The position numbers were made by a program, and so were the translations under genes. The notes below the pieces were generated by a model, which worked only from the letters and a program-made list of their open reading frames with translations, was not told the DNA's origin and searched no databases. 64,000 nt of DNA from Terriglobus albidus (GTDB taxonomy: Bacteria > Acidobacteriota > Terriglobia > Terriglobales > Acidobacteriaceae). Below, in pieces: positions 26,562 through 35,531 of this stretch; within the stretch, counting starts at the first letter, position 1; each line of letters opens with the position of its first letter. The stretch spans positions 5,270,001 through 5,334,000 of the forward strand of contig NZ_CP042806.1 of assembly GCF_008000815.1 (NCBI RefSeq), read 5' to 3'.

Positions 26562-27338
26562 ATGAGTGATCGAGCGGCAATGACGCTCATGGAGAACAGC
26601 TTGACCGGGAAGCCACTGTACGGAAGAACTGCACTCATCACCGGAGGATCGCGAGGGATTGGCCGAGCCATCGCCCTGCGATTTGCGGAGGCGGGATGCG
26701 CTGTCGCGATCAACTACCTGCACGCAAAGGACGAGGCCGAGGAAGCAGTAAGCATGATTACGACGCAGGGCGGAAACGCAATTGCGGTGCAGGCCGACGT
26801 TTCACGGGAAGGCGATGTACAGCACCTGGTCTCAGTCAGCGAAGAAGCCCTGGGACCGATCGATATCCTGGTCAACAATGCAGGCATCCTGCATCGCGTA
26901 CCGCTCCAGGACCTCGATCTTGCGGAATGGAATTACACGATCCAGGTAAACCTCACCTCTTCGTTTCTGATGTCGCAGACGGTACTCGCAGGCATGCGGC
27001 GGCGCAAATGGGGACGCCTGATCTTTCTGTCGTCGATTGCGGCGCAGACTGGCGGAGTGGTCGGCCCGCACTATGCCGCCAGCAAGGCGGGCATGCTTGG
27101 CCTGATGCACAGCTATGCCAGCCTGCTGGTGAAAGAAGGTATTACCTCCAATGCCATTGCACCGGCGCTGATCGATACCGACATGATTCGCAAAGGAACC
27201 GCTGTCCAGCCGGACCTGATCCCGATGGGCCGCTTCGGCACATCGGACGAGATAGCACAGGCGGCTCTCTTCCTCGCCACCACCGAGTACGTCACCGGCC
27301 AGACGATCAACCTGAACGGCGGGTGGTATCCCAGTTAG
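26562..27338 (+). CDS. Short-chain dehydrogenase/reductase 3 (FabG-like)
   Basis: The protein of up to 258 residues has TGGSRGIGRA near residue 28, NNAG near residue 105 and YAASK near residue 172, the classical SDR set. ATG 26562, 26580 and 26589 are all possible starts; none has a clear ribosome site. It lies behind operator pair 7 and divergent from the PQQ dehydrogenase, so it probably acts in the block-1 pathway. Its TAG stop codon is formed by the junction with the repeat element that begins at 27336. Confidence 0.85.
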   Translation: MSDRAAMTLMENSLTGKPLYGRTALITGGSRGIGRAIALRFAEAGCAVAINYLHAKDEAEEAVSMITTQGGNAIAVQADVSREGDVQHLVSVSEEALGPIDILVNNAGILHRVPLQDLDLAEWNYTIQVNLTSSFLMSQTVLAGMRRRKWGRLIFLSSIAAQTGGVVGPHYAASKAGMLGLMHSYASLLVKEGITSNAIAPALIDTDMIRKGTAVQPDLIPMGRFGTSDEIAQAALFLATTEYVTGQTINLNGGWYPS

Positions 27339-27450
27339 AGCGTTTTCCCTGTTGCCAGGTGTCCCGGAAGAAGCGTGCAGCGGCGTTTCATTGCGGAAAA
27401 CGGCCATAGATGCTGAAGCCCTACATGACACCCACAGGGAAAATGCTCAA
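27336..27450 (+). repeat. MITE-like TAG-edge element, copy 1
   Basis: This 115-bp element starts with TAGAGCGTTTTCCCTGT and ends with ACAGGGAAAATGCTC, so its ends are inverted repeats. The middle has an inner inverted repeat around GGCGTTTCATTGCGGAAAACG, followed by GCCATAGATGCTGAAGCCCTA. Related copies lie at 39869-39982 and 49423-49538. Its first three bases are the stop codon of the upstream SDR gene. It fills almost the entire gap to the osmC-like gene. Confidence 0.85.
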
Positions 27451-27469
27451 GGGATTGCTACCATGACCT

Positions 27470-27874
27470 ATGAGCGAGACCGTAGTTCACTATCAGGGCG
27501 GCCTGCGCTGCCGGGCGGAACATGTCGAGTCCGGCACCGTCGTCATCACCGATGCGCCGAAGGACAATCACGGCAAGGGTGAGAGCTTCTCTCCGAGCGA
27601 GATGCTGTCCGTCTCTCTGGGTAGCTGCATCCTGAGCATTATGGCCATCGCTGCTCAGTCGATGGATCTCGATATCACTGGCGCGACAGCGACAGTCGAA
27701 AAGGAGATGGCGAACGCTCCGCGACGGTTCTCGAAGCTCACGGTAACCGTGCATGTCCCCTATGCTCTGAACGAAGAGCAGATCAGAAGACTGGAGCGCG
27801 CCGCGCATGCCTGCCCGGTACACAACATCCTGAAACCTGAGATCGACGCTGCGATCACCTTCCGCTGGGGATAG
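27470..27874 (+). CDS. OsmC-family protein
   Basis: The 134-residue protein has the OsmC/Ohr fold and both conserved cysteines (LGSCILS near residue 61 and AHACPVHN near residue 112). Such proteins reduce organic or fatty-acid hydroperoxides with thiols; the general OsmC/YhfA-like subgroup is more likely than Ohr, but this is not certain. The gene starts about 20 bp after the repeat element, so its promoter must lie in that element or further upstream. The TIGR03435 gene follows 40 bp later and may be co-transcribed. Confidence 0.87.
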   Translation: MSETVVHYQGGLRCRAEHVESGTVVITDAPKDNHGKGESFSPSEMLSVSLGSCILSIMAIAAQSMDLDITGATATVEKEMANAPRRFSKLTVTVHVPYALNEEQIRRLERAAHACPVHNILKPEIDAAITFRWG

Positions 27875-27914
27875 TCACCTCTCATCGAGAAGATGACAAC
27901 GCTATAGTGTTCCT

Positions 27915-28859
27915 GTGGGTAGACATACTCCTCCTTCAGCTTGCCGCTGGGCTCTTATCGCGCTCTCCGCACTCCCATTGGTTCTGCTTCATCAAGAAGG
28001 ACGAGCGCAATCTCCGAGCGCAGCGAAACAAAACGACGCGCTTCGCTTCGACGTCGCTTCTATCCGAGAAAATAAGTCGCCTGACGGCATCAGCTCCAAC
28101 GTGCCTCTCGGTCCTGGAAATGTCTACTCTCCAACCGGAGGTCTTTTTCTTGGGAAGAACATTCCGCTGCTGTCGTACATAGCATTTGCCTACAGGATGA
28201 CTGACGGCCAGTTGACATCGTTCCGGGCCATGGCGCCGGAGTGGGTGAGGAATGACCGATTCGACATCCAGGCACGCACCGACAAGAACGACGTGACGAA
28301 AGACGAACTGCGACTGATGATGCGCTCACTGCTGAAGGAGAGATTCAACCTGGCGGTCCACTATGAGAGCAGAGAAGTCACCGTCTATGCGCTCAAGCAG
28401 GTGAAACCTGGGCAGACTGGCCCGAAGCTGCAGCCACACCCGGCGAACTCACCCTGCCCGACAACCCTGCCGGATAAAGAACCTACTCCTCCTTCCGCGG
28501 GCAACGACGGACTTCCAGAGACCTGCGGCGGCATCCTGCTTCTGCCGGCAAGTGCACCTCATCGCTTCAACCTCGGCGGCCGCAATGTCCCGATCAGCCT
28601 GCTGGCAAACTCCTTCACAGGCTGGGGAGCGCTGGATCATCCCGTCGTTGATCAAACAGGCCTTAGCGGTGGATACGATTTCACGCTGGAGTACACGCCG
28701 GACCCGACGCAGAGTGCAACGTCTCAAAATGCGGCGGAAGATTCAGGCCCCATGTTTCGCGAAGCACTCAAACAGCAGCTTGGATTGAAGCTGGAGTCCG
28801 AAAAAAGCGACATACAGGTCATCATTCTGGACCATATTGATCACGTAACCGATAACTAA
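27915..28859 (+). CDS. TIGR03435-type secreted protein
   Basis: The 314-residue product starts at GTG with a hydrophobic leader (ALIALSALPLVLLHQEGRAQ), then the hallmark opening LRFDVASIRENKSPDG, followed by PLLSYIAFAYRM, ERFNLAVHYESREVTVYAL and the closing ALKQQLGLKLESEKSDIQVIILDHIDHVTDN. These are marks of the TIGR03435 family, which is strongly amplified in soil Acidobacteriota and has no settled function. Location is probably periplasmic or extracellular. Confidence 0.87.
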   Translation: MGRHTPPSACRWALIALSALPLVLLHQEGRAQSPSAAKQNDALRFDVASIRENKSPDGISSNVPLGPGNVYSPTGGLFLGKNIPLLSYIAFAYRMTDGQLTSFRAMAPEWVRNDRFDIQARTDKNDVTKDELRLMMRSLLKERFNLAVHYESREVTVYALKQVKPGQTGPKLQPHPANSPCPTTLPDKEPTPPSAGNDGLPETCGGILLLPASAPHRFNLGGRNVPISLLANSFTGWGALDHPVVDQTGLSGGYDFTLEYTPDPTQSATSQNAAEDSGPMFREALKQQLGLKLESEKSDIQVIILDHIDHVTDN

Positions 28860-29288
28860 AACTTTTCGCCGAAATGAGTCTCCCAGCACTGTGGAATGGG
28901 ATCCAAACCGTGTAGATGACTGTTGGAATTTCTGTTCGAAATGGAGTATTATTTGTGGCCTAAGAAAAGCTGTTAGCTTTCAGGTGACCACGGTCACTGC
29001 GTCCCCAACCCAAGCATTTCATGATGGAAAGACGGGTGCAGCCATGATTCAACCATCGCTTTCTGCCGATAACCGCGTTTCTTCGGAGATGACGGTTCTC
29101 CTTGAGGAACCACCCTCTCAACAGGCGCAGGCCCCGCCTCGGTTTGGGCCTCGCAGAGTCCCTGTCGAGGAGTATGTGTTCTGGCATAGAAGCCGCCTGG
29201 AAACCGTAGACGCGTTTCCGCCATCCCAAAAACGGGTAGCGTAACGAAGCTACGCTCTCGCAAAAACTTTAACGCATAAGCGTGCTTT
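28860..29288. other. Intergenic region
   Basis: Four hundred and twenty-nine bases hold no recognised gene apart from a doubtful small frame at 29044-29244. A weak hairpin AGCGTA/TACGCT is at about 29233-29251. Confidence 0.4.
29044..29244 (+). CDS. Doubtful small hypothetical protein
   Basis: A 66-residue frame starts at ATG 29044 (MIQPSLSADNRVSSEMTVLL and onward). It is Pro- and Arg-rich, has no signal or membrane segment and resembles nothing I recognise. A purine-rich GGAAAGACGGG lies somewhat far upstream. It may be chance. Confidence 0.2.
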   Translation: MIQPSLSADNRVSSEMTVLLEEPPSQQAQAPPRFGPRRVPVEEYVFWHRSRLETVDAFPPSQKRVA

Positions 29289-30800
29289 TTAGCGCGTGCG
29301 AAATGGCGATGCCGGCAATCCTGCGGCGTTGTAGAGAGTGCAGGTTGGGTTATCCAGCCATGCATATCTTGCCTGTAACGGATGTGGAACATCAGGGGAA
29401 CGAAGAATCAGCGTCCCGTTCTCAATCGATGCCTTTGCCGGATGAAAGACCTTGTCCGCGCCTGCGACCTCAAAGAAAGACGCGTTTGCGTCTTTGAGCA
29501 TGAGTCCTTCCCCATGTTCGAACCAGATCCTCACCTGGTCCCCGGTAACAATGGAGCTGCGATAGATCGGCCCTGAGAACTCGATATCCTCTCCGTAAGC
29601 GACCTTGCGCGCTACGCGGGAGAGACGGTCTGCAACGTCCTGTTTATTGCGTGGGTGAACATTAGCGGCTTCACCGATATCGGCGGTCACAGCCATTCCG
29701 GTGTTCTTAAAAGTTAGTGTCTGCATCTGTGCCTCGCGGATCTCAGCCCACTTGTTCGCCGGAGACGATGCCTTGACATTCGCGATCTGGACAAAGAGGA
29801 ACGGGAGGTCTCCCAGCTTCCACTGCGCTCGCCAATCCTCGATCATCGCCCGAAAGAGTGGAGCGTAGTAGGCGTAGTTCCATTCCGAGGTATTTGCTTC
29901 GCCCTGATACCAGAGCGCGCCTTTGATGGGAAATGGCGTCAGCGGAGCGATCATGGCGTTGAAGAGATAGGCAGGGTGCCATGCATTGAGATCGCGCGGA
30001 GCGGGCGCCGGCTTCTGCCCTGCTGCCGGGTTCTTTTGCGTTTGCGTAAACCGGAGTTCCTCTTCGGTGCGGCCTTCCAGGATCTTCGCCCAGGCGGCCA
30101 GGGCCGGCGTTAATTCAGGAGAGGCTGTAAGGGTACGCAAGCTGGTCCAGGCCTCTGCCGGAGTTCCTCCCCACGAAGATTCGATGATTCCGACCGGAAC
30201 GTGCTGGCTGTCTTCGATCTTGCGTGCAAAGAGATAAGCCACTGCCGAAAAGTTCAGGAGGTTGTTCTCGTCCGCCTTTGCCCAGGAGACGCCCTCTTTC
30301 AGATTTGAGAGCGGAAACTCGGAGTAGGCATGGCCAACGTTAACGATCCGGATGTCGTACTGGCTGGCCTTTCTGAGCTCGACCTCCGAGTTGGCCACGG
30401 TCTTCATGCCGAACTCCATGTTGGACTGGCCGGAGGCTACCCAGACGTCGCCGATCATCACATCCTGCAGGCGAACCTCATTCCTGCCGCGAACCACGAC
30501 CTCAAAAGGGCCCCCGGCCTTTCTGGAAGGGAGATAGACGCTCCATCGCCCAAGGTCGTCCGCTACCGCCTCGGCGGAAGCATCCTGCAGTTGCGCATGA
30601 ATCTGCTCTCCCGGCTCCGCCATTCCCCAGAGATGGATCGGAAGGTCTCGCTGCAGCACCATGTGGTCGCTGAAGATGTGTGCAAGTTCGACCTCCGCGA
30701 GGCATTGCGGGACAACGGTGCAGGCAGCAAGAAGAGCCATCCCCGCGAACAGCGTCTTCCGTTCCGCGGAGGGAAAATAGCTGTGCGTCGTCAGCCTCAT
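29289..30800 (-). CDS. Sialate O-acetylesterase-like SGNH esterase 1
   Basis: The 503-residue product has a signal peptide (about residues 15-35, ending near CLAEVE), a short N-terminal beta domain, then the SASA-type SGNH hydrolase with the nucleophile block GDVWVASGQSNMEFGM, oxyanion region GALWYQGEANT and C-terminal catalytic Asp/His region (NVHPRNKQDVADRL). Enzymes of this family remove acetyl groups from sialic acids or from plant polysaccharides. ATG 30800 is chosen because AAGGAG lies 9 bp upstream; the frame continues to 30992 over the LacI-type operator and is unlikely to be coding there. It is divergent from the fucosidase gene. A paralogue is at 52193. Confidence 0.87.
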   Translation of the reverse strand: MRLTTHSYFPSAERKTLFAGMALLAACTVVPQCLAEVELAHIFSDHMVLQRDLPIHLWGMAEPGEQIHAQLQDASAEAVADDLGRWSVYLPSRKAGGPFEVVVRGRNEVRLQDVMIGDVWVASGQSNMEFGMKTVANSEVELRKASQYDIRIVNVGHAYSEFPLSNLKEGVSWAKADENNLLNFSAVAYLFARKIEDSQHVPVGIIESSWGGTPAEAWTSLRTLTASPELTPALAAWAKILEGRTEEELRFTQTQKNPAAGQKPAPAPRDLNAWHPAYLFNAMIAPLTPFPIKGALWYQGEANTSEWNYAYYAPLFRAMIEDWRAQWKLGDLPFLFVQIANVKASSPANKWAEIREAQMQTLTFKNTGMAVTADIGEAANVHPRNKQDVADRLSRVARKVAYGEDIEFSGPIYRSSIVTGDQVRIWFEHGEGLMLKDANASFFEVAGADKVFHPAKASIENGTLILRSPDVPHPLQARYAWLDNPTCTLYNAAGLPASPFRTR

Positions 30801-30832
30801 GAGCGTCATCTCCTTGCGGGATCTTCGGCAAA

Positions 30833-30844
30833 TTAATCGGTTAA
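30833..30844. promoter_or_regulatory. LacI-type operator 1, TTAATCGGTTAA
   Basis: This is an exact TTAANCGNTTAA palindrome with the central CG typical of LacI-family sites. It lies 32 bp before the acetylesterase start, in the region shared with the divergent fucosidase gene. Confidence 0.65.
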
Positions 30845-31001
30845 CTAAAACCATGTCAAGACGTATTACCTGTAAAACATAGTTTTCGCATATACACGAA
30901 CTCCTCGACAAAACCCGGGGGAATCCCCTAATGTTGTTCCGTCGAGCGGAGGCCATATTTCCTGTTCCGAACGGCCGCCGCATTACCAACAAGGCTCAAC
31001 C

Positions 31002-32453
31002 ATGAGGATGATACCTATGAACTCTTTTGTCCTGCGCCTGGCGCTTGGTGCATGCGTTCTCTCTTCCGTATCCGCATACGGCCAACTGGAAGGGCATGCG
31101 ATCGAATCGTCCGCCACTCCCCATCCCGTGCCTGCCATCCAGGACAAGGAGACTCCGGCCCAGCATGATGCCCGCATGGCATGGTGGCGCGAGGCACGTT
31201 TCGGCATGTTCATCCACTGGGGCCTGTACGCCGTTCCCGCGGGTGAGTGGCATGGGCAGCGCACTACGCATATTGGGGAATGGATCATGAACGATCTTTC
31301 CATTCCGGTCGCCGACTACAAACAGTTCGCAACCAACTTCAATCCCACCGGCTTCTCCGCGCACGACATTGTTGCGCTGGCGAAGGATGCGGGTATGAAG
31401 TACATCGTGATCACCTCGAAGCATCACGACGGATTTGCGATGTTCGACTCCAAGACCGATCCGTTCAACATCGTCGCCGCCACGCCCTTCAAGAAGGATC
31501 CCCTTCGTGAACTCGCAGAGGAGTGCCACAAGGCCGGCATCCGTCTCGGCTTCTACTATTCGCAGGCACAGGACTGGACCGCTCCCGGTGGTGCGGCGGC
31601 CGTTCGCGGTACCCACAACAAAGAAACAGGCCACTGGGATCCGGCGCAGGATGGAAGCTTCGATGACTACCTGAAGACCAAGGCGATTCCTCAGATCAAG
31701 GAGCTGCTCTCGAACTACAAGACCGCGCCCGACATCATCTGGTTCGATACCCCGACCAGCAGGATGACTCCGGAGCGCGCCGCCGAAGTCGTGAAGGTGC
31801 TGAACCAGTATCCGAAGCTGATCTGGAATAACCGCCTGGGCGGCGGATACAAGGGCGACACCGAAACTCCGGAGCAGTACATCCCGGCGCAGGGATATCC
31901 GGGGCGCGACTGGGAGTCGTGCATGACCATCAACGACACCTGGGGCTACAAGTCGTTTGACACCAACTTCAAGTCGACCGAGACGCTGCTGCGTAACCTG
32001 ATCGATATCACCAGCAAGGGCGGCAACTACCTGCTGAACATTGGACCGGATGCCCAGGGCAAGGTTCCCGAGCCCGAGGTCGAGCGCCTGCACGCTATGG
32101 GCAAGTGGCTGGCCGTCAATGGCGAGGCTGTCTATGGAGCCAAGGCCACGCTCTTCGGAGCCGAGGCAGGATCGTTTGCTCCGGCAGAAGGCAATGCCAA
32201 GCCGAAGTTTGTTCCCGCGTGGGAGTGGCGTTCGACGACTAAGGCCAACCGCATCTACATCCATCTTTTCGCCTGGCCGAAGGGGAGCTTCCACGTAGAG
32301 AAGGTTCCGCGCACCATCACCAAGGCGTACCTGCTGGCGGACTCGTCTCACAAGGCGCTGAAGTTTACACAGAGGGATGGAGTGCTTGATGTCTCCCTGC
32401 CTGAGAAGGCGCTTGATCCGATTGCGACTGTCCTGGTTCTGGAATCGAAGTAA
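31002..32453 (+). CDS. GH29 alpha-L-fucosidase
   Basis: The 483-residue protein has a signal peptide (cleavage near VSAYGQ, about residue 27), the GH29 landmark EARFGMFIHWGLYAVPAGEW, KYIVITSKHHDGFAMFDS, and the catalytic nucleophile Asp at about residue 249 in IIWFDTPTSRM. It would release terminal L-fucose from oligosaccharides outside the cytoplasm. ATG 31002 is given; ATG 31017 is nearly as good because GAGG lies 9 bp before it. The strong hairpin at 32462-32502 ends the transcript. The gene is probably under the LacI operator at 30833. Confidence 0.92.
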   Translation: MRMIPMNSFVLRLALGACVLSSVSAYGQLEGHAIESSATPHPVPAIQDKETPAQHDARMAWWREARFGMFIHWGLYAVPAGEWHGQRTTHIGEWIMNDLSIPVADYKQFATNFNPTGFSAHDIVALAKDAGMKYIVITSKHHDGFAMFDSKTDPFNIVAATPFKKDPLRELAEECHKAGIRLGFYYSQAQDWTAPGGAAAVRGTHNKETGHWDPAQDGSFDDYLKTKAIPQIKELLSNYKTAPDIIWFDTPTSRMTPERAAEVVKVLNQYPKLIWNNRLGGGYKGDTETPEQYIPAQGYPGRDWESCMTINDTWGYKSFDTNFKSTETLLRNLIDITSKGGNYLLNIGPDAQGKVPEPEVERLHAMGKWLAVNGEAVYGAKATLFGAEAGSFAPAEGNAKPKFVPAWEWRSTTKANRIYIHLFAWPKGSFHVEKVPRTITKAYLLADSSHKALKFTQRDGVLDVSLPEKALDPIATVLVLESK

Positions 32454-32461
32454 GCGATGCA

Positions 32462-32502
32462 AACAACAAGGCGCCGGAGTGATCCTGCGGCGCCTTGTTG
32501 TT
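32462..32502 (+). terminator. Rho-independent terminator after fucosidase
   Basis: A perfect 15-bp stem, AACAACAAGGCGCCG against CGGCGCCTTGTTGTT with an 11-base loop, is followed by TTGATC. It starts 9 bp after the stop codon. Confidence 0.85.
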
Positions 32503-32628
32503 TGATCATTCGCTGTTTTAGGTTGTCATCCTTCGCTATTTCTCGGTTCAGTTAAGCGAAAAACAGTCGCGCTCCGCGCGATACCCCACCCTTTGCCTTT
32601 GGCAAAGAATGGGGCAACGAGTATCGCG

Positions 32629-33030
32629 TTAAACTTGCTCCTTCCTTAACTCCCAGGAGAAGTCGTAGAACACCCGCAGCTGATTCCCATCGAGATCGGC
32701 GACCCTGAACTCACGCAGGTTCCAAGGTTTGTCTTCCGGCTCAGCCAGAATCTGGGCTCCGGCCTCCAGCCAGCGATGGTAGAGCTCATCGACCTCCTGC
32801 TTGCTCTCCAGGTTCAGCCAGACGATGACTCTTTCTCCATTGCCGTACTCCTCGCGGAACGGCGCATTCGTCAGGAACATGCGGCACGCTCCCTGCGAGA
32901 TGCCACCGATGCCGCCGTGGTCACTCCCCCAATCGAGCTGGAAGCCAAGCACGTTGACGTAATATGCGGCCGCCGCATCGACGTTGCTGACCGGAATCTC
33001 AGGAACCGCCATGGGAAAGTGCGTAAGCAT
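32629..33030 (-). CDS. VOC-superfamily (glyoxalase/bleomycin-resistance-like) protein
   Basis: The 133-residue protein is one two-module VOC unit: AVPEIPVSNVDAAAAYYVNVLGFQLDWG opens it and FRVADLDGNQLRVFYDFSWE closes it. The C-terminal ligand Glu of classical glyoxalases is replaced by Arg-Val in this segment, so the metal site may be altered. Members range from glyoxalases and dioxygenases to antibiotic-binding proteins; the role is unknown. It stands alone between repeat-rich spacers, with no operator seen. Confidence 0.82.
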   Translation of the reverse strand: MLTHFPMAVPEIPVSNVDAAAAYYVNVLGFQLDWGSDHGGIGGISQGACRMFLTNAPFREEYGNGERVIVWLNLESKQEVDELYHRWLEAGAQILAEPEDKPWNLREFRVADLDGNQLRVFYDFSWELRKEQV

Positions 33031-33063
33031 AGTGCCAACCAGCTTACGCCAGATGAGAGAACC

Positions 33064-33217
33064 GGTGGGAGCCGTGGGCTTTTAGCCCACGGTTTACCGG
33101 CTTTGAAATGAATGGGCTTTGGCCCTGGGCCTTTTCTACCTGTGGGGCAAAAGCCCAGGGCTAAAGCCCTTCTACTTTTGGTCCTTAACCAGCGGGCTGA
33201 AGGCCGCTGCTCCCACC
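33064..33217. repeat. Palindromic repeat of the GGTGGGAGC family
   Basis: The element is bounded by GGTGGGAGC (33064-33072) and GCTCCCACC (33209-33217). It contains the hairpin CCGTGGGC/GCCCACGG (33072-33092) and a second hairpin around GGCCCTGGGCC. It is related to the element at 11661-11779 and lies upstream of the VOC gene and downstream of the GH31 gene. Confidence 0.65.
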
Positions 33218-33285
33218 GTTTCGAGCTTCGCTCGAATTGTCTGACTCGCTCCATTTATCTGGTGCGCACGATGGAGTGACTCTCA

Positions 33286-35472
33286 TCATTCGCCTCCCGT
33301 CAGAACATAGCTCGCGCCGGCGCGTGGCACGAAGGTGATGGCATGGCCATCCGTTCGCGTTGCAACAGCAGCGCCGGAGCTAGTCACCTTCACCGTCGCG
33401 ATCGAGCGGATTGCCGGCACCTTCACCGCAATCACCTGCTCGCTCTCCGGTAAGGTGAGCTGCACGGTCGATGCTTTCGCGATGGGATAGACACAGATGC
33501 GTGTCTCACCGTTGATCTTCTCCAGGGTGACTCCTGATCCCCCAATAAAGACCGGAGTCTTTTTCGCCGGCATCTCGAAGTCCTTGAGGGTCTGCTTCCC
33601 TTCATAGATCTTGCCGGTGTCGTAGTCCATCCAGCGGCCTTCGGGGAGATAGATATCACGTGTCGTCGCCGAGAGATAGTCATCGCCATAGAGAGGCGCG
33701 GCCAGCATGGCATCACCGATCAGCCACTCGTAGCCACGGGTGGTGGAGTTCTCACGGCCATGGACATTGGCATCGCTCGGGAAGGCGATGGGCAGCGGTG
33801 TCATCGTCCATGGGTAGCCGTCCGCATTTGCTTTGCGGGCGTTGCTGTAGAGATAAGGCACGATTCGGGCGTGGAACTGAGCCGAAGCCAGCATCACATC
33901 CGAGACCTCCTTGCGGAAGCTCCACGGCGGCTCGCCCATACCCATGGAAGCGTGCAGCGAGGCCCAGCGGGCATTGCGCATCATGTATGCCTCCATCTTC
34001 GGCGTGCGGTTGGTGCTGAAGTGATTCTCGCCGAAGGTGCCGCCGACGATATCGGGGTAGACATACGGGAAGCCGCTGTATGCGAAGGCGAGCGCATTGA
34101 CCGGTCCACGGTCCTGCTGCTGGTTGTAGTTGAAGTCGTTGATGCGGTGCAGGTCGCCGTTGGAGGAGAGATATCCGTTACGCTCGATGATCAACTGCTT
34201 CTGCGCAAACAGACGGCCATTGGTGGGATCGACCTTATCGTCGCGCAGGTCTTCGTATCCGCCGTACCCGTAGAAATCTTCCTTCCATCCGTTGATGCCG
34301 TAGTCCTGCCACTTCTTCACCAAACCCATGTACCAATCCAGCGCCGCCGGATTGTGGGCATCAAGCAGGTAATACGGTAGCTTCGGCCAGCCGCCCTTAT
34401 AGACCTTTGCCTGCCCATTCTCGGTAAGGAAGTAACCATGCTTTACGCCTTCGTCCGAGTAAGGTCCGCCGACAATAAAGGTGATACGCAGGCCGAGCAT
34501 GACGGCCAGTCCCTCATCGCGGAAGTGCTGAATCAACGCCTTCGGATCGGGATACTTCGTCTTATCCCAATAGCCAAAGCTGGTGGTCTCATGCATGGTG
34601 TCTGGCTCGGCGGGCCAGAAGCCTGAACCGATCACCATCCAGGTCAACGGATAGCCGTCTTTCAGGTAACGGTCTACGCTGTCGCGGACGGTGTTTGTGT
34701 TGGTCTCCCAACCGAGAGCGCCGAAGGCCTCCCAACCCACACCGAAGGCCTGATACTTCGGCATCTCTACCTTGTATCCAGCCGCTCGGCGGACACGCAG
34801 ATACTCCGCATAAATAGCGTGCGGATCGCCGAAGAAGTAATAGAGGTGCACCTTCGCCGGCGCGCGCTTCACACCCTGGACAATCTGCTGTGCTGAGGTG
34901 TGAACGATCTTTGTCGTTGGATCGATCAGCAGCTCGGCGAACTGCTGCTTCGGATAGATGACAAAGTTACTAACCAGCCGCGAGATTCCCTGCCCGGAGA
35001 GAAACGCGTCATCCGAGAATCCGGTCACATCCGTGGTGAACCACTGGCCGCCTGCCTTCTCATACTTCGCCCGATATACCGCATGGTCCGCCAATCCATA
35101 GGCTGGGCTGGCGCCGGAGGTTTGGAAGCGAAGCTCGGCCCCCGGCTCTGCGACACTTGCTTCAAGATCGGCACAGTGAGCGGAGAACGTCACCTTCAGG
35201 GACATGTGCTTCCCCGAGGGCGTACCTCCCTCGAGCGATACCGTGCTGGACGTAGCGTTCACCCGCTTGAAGCGGACTGGTTCCCCGCCAAGCAGGACGC
35301 CTGCGCTGGAGTCCGGCAACACGATATCGCCGGCTCCTGCGGCAAAGCCGTAGCGGCCTGACGACTCATCGAGATGAAAGGTCAGGCCCTGATGCTGGAG
35401 GCGGGTCTCCGCATAAAGACACGACGCACACGCGATCGCGGAGACACAAAGAAGACTGGCCAGGCGTTGCAT
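33286..35472 (-). CDS. GH31-family glycosidase
   Basis: The 728-residue protein has a signal peptide (MQRLASLLCVSAIACASCLYAE) followed by a beta-sandwich and a GH31 (beta/alpha)8 barrel. The nucleophile Asp is probably in GINGWKEDFYGYGG, and the family-typical VYPDIVGGTFGENH lies further on. GH31 includes alpha-glucosidases, alpha-xylosidases and alpha-galactosidases; which one cannot be settled from motifs. ATG 35472 with GGGAGAACT upstream is preferred to the longer frame that starts inside the receptor gene's end. It follows the TonB receptor gene after 59 bp with no operator between, so the two are probably one operon. Confidence 0.85.
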   Translation of the reverse strand: MQRLASLLCVSAIACASCLYAETRLQHQGLTFHLDESSGRYGFAAGAGDIVLPDSSAGVLLGGEPVRFKRVNATSSTVSLEGGTPSGKHMSLKVTFSAHCADLEASVAEPGAELRFQTSGASPAYGLADHAVYRAKYEKAGGQWFTTDVTGFSDDAFLSGQGISRLVSNFVIYPKQQFAELLIDPTTKIVHTSAQQIVQGVKRAPAKVHLYYFFGDPHAIYAEYLRVRRAAGYKVEMPKYQAFGVGWEAFGALGWETNTNTVRDSVDRYLKDGYPLTWMVIGSGFWPAEPDTMHETTSFGYWDKTKYPDPKALIQHFRDEGLAVMLGLRITFIVGGPYSDEGVKHGYFLTENGQAKVYKGGWPKLPYYLLDAHNPAALDWYMGLVKKWQDYGINGWKEDFYGYGGYEDLRDDKVDPTNGRLFAQKQLIIERNGYLSSNGDLHRINDFNYNQQQDRGPVNALAFAYSGFPYVYPDIVGGTFGENHFSTNRTPKMEAYMMRNARWASLHASMGMGEPPWSFRKEVSDVMLASAQFHARIVPYLYSNARKANADGYPWTMTPLPIAFPSDANVHGRENSTTRGYEWLIGDAMLAAPLYGDDYLSATTRDIYLPEGRWMDYDTGKIYEGKQTLKDFEMPAKKTPVFIGGSGVTLEKINGETRICVYPIAKASTVQLTLPESEQVIAVKVPAIRSIATVKVTSSGAAVATRTDGHAITFVPRAGASYVLTGGE

Positions 35473-35531
35473 AGTTCTCCCTGAAACAAAACATTGCTGA
35501 GTGCCCGGCCTTGCGGCCGGGCACTCGCACA

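Noticed and set aside
30996-32462. A 488-codon open frame antisense to the GH29 fucosidase
   Set aside because: The fucosidase on the plus strand has all family motifs; the opposite frame is a codon-bias shadow.
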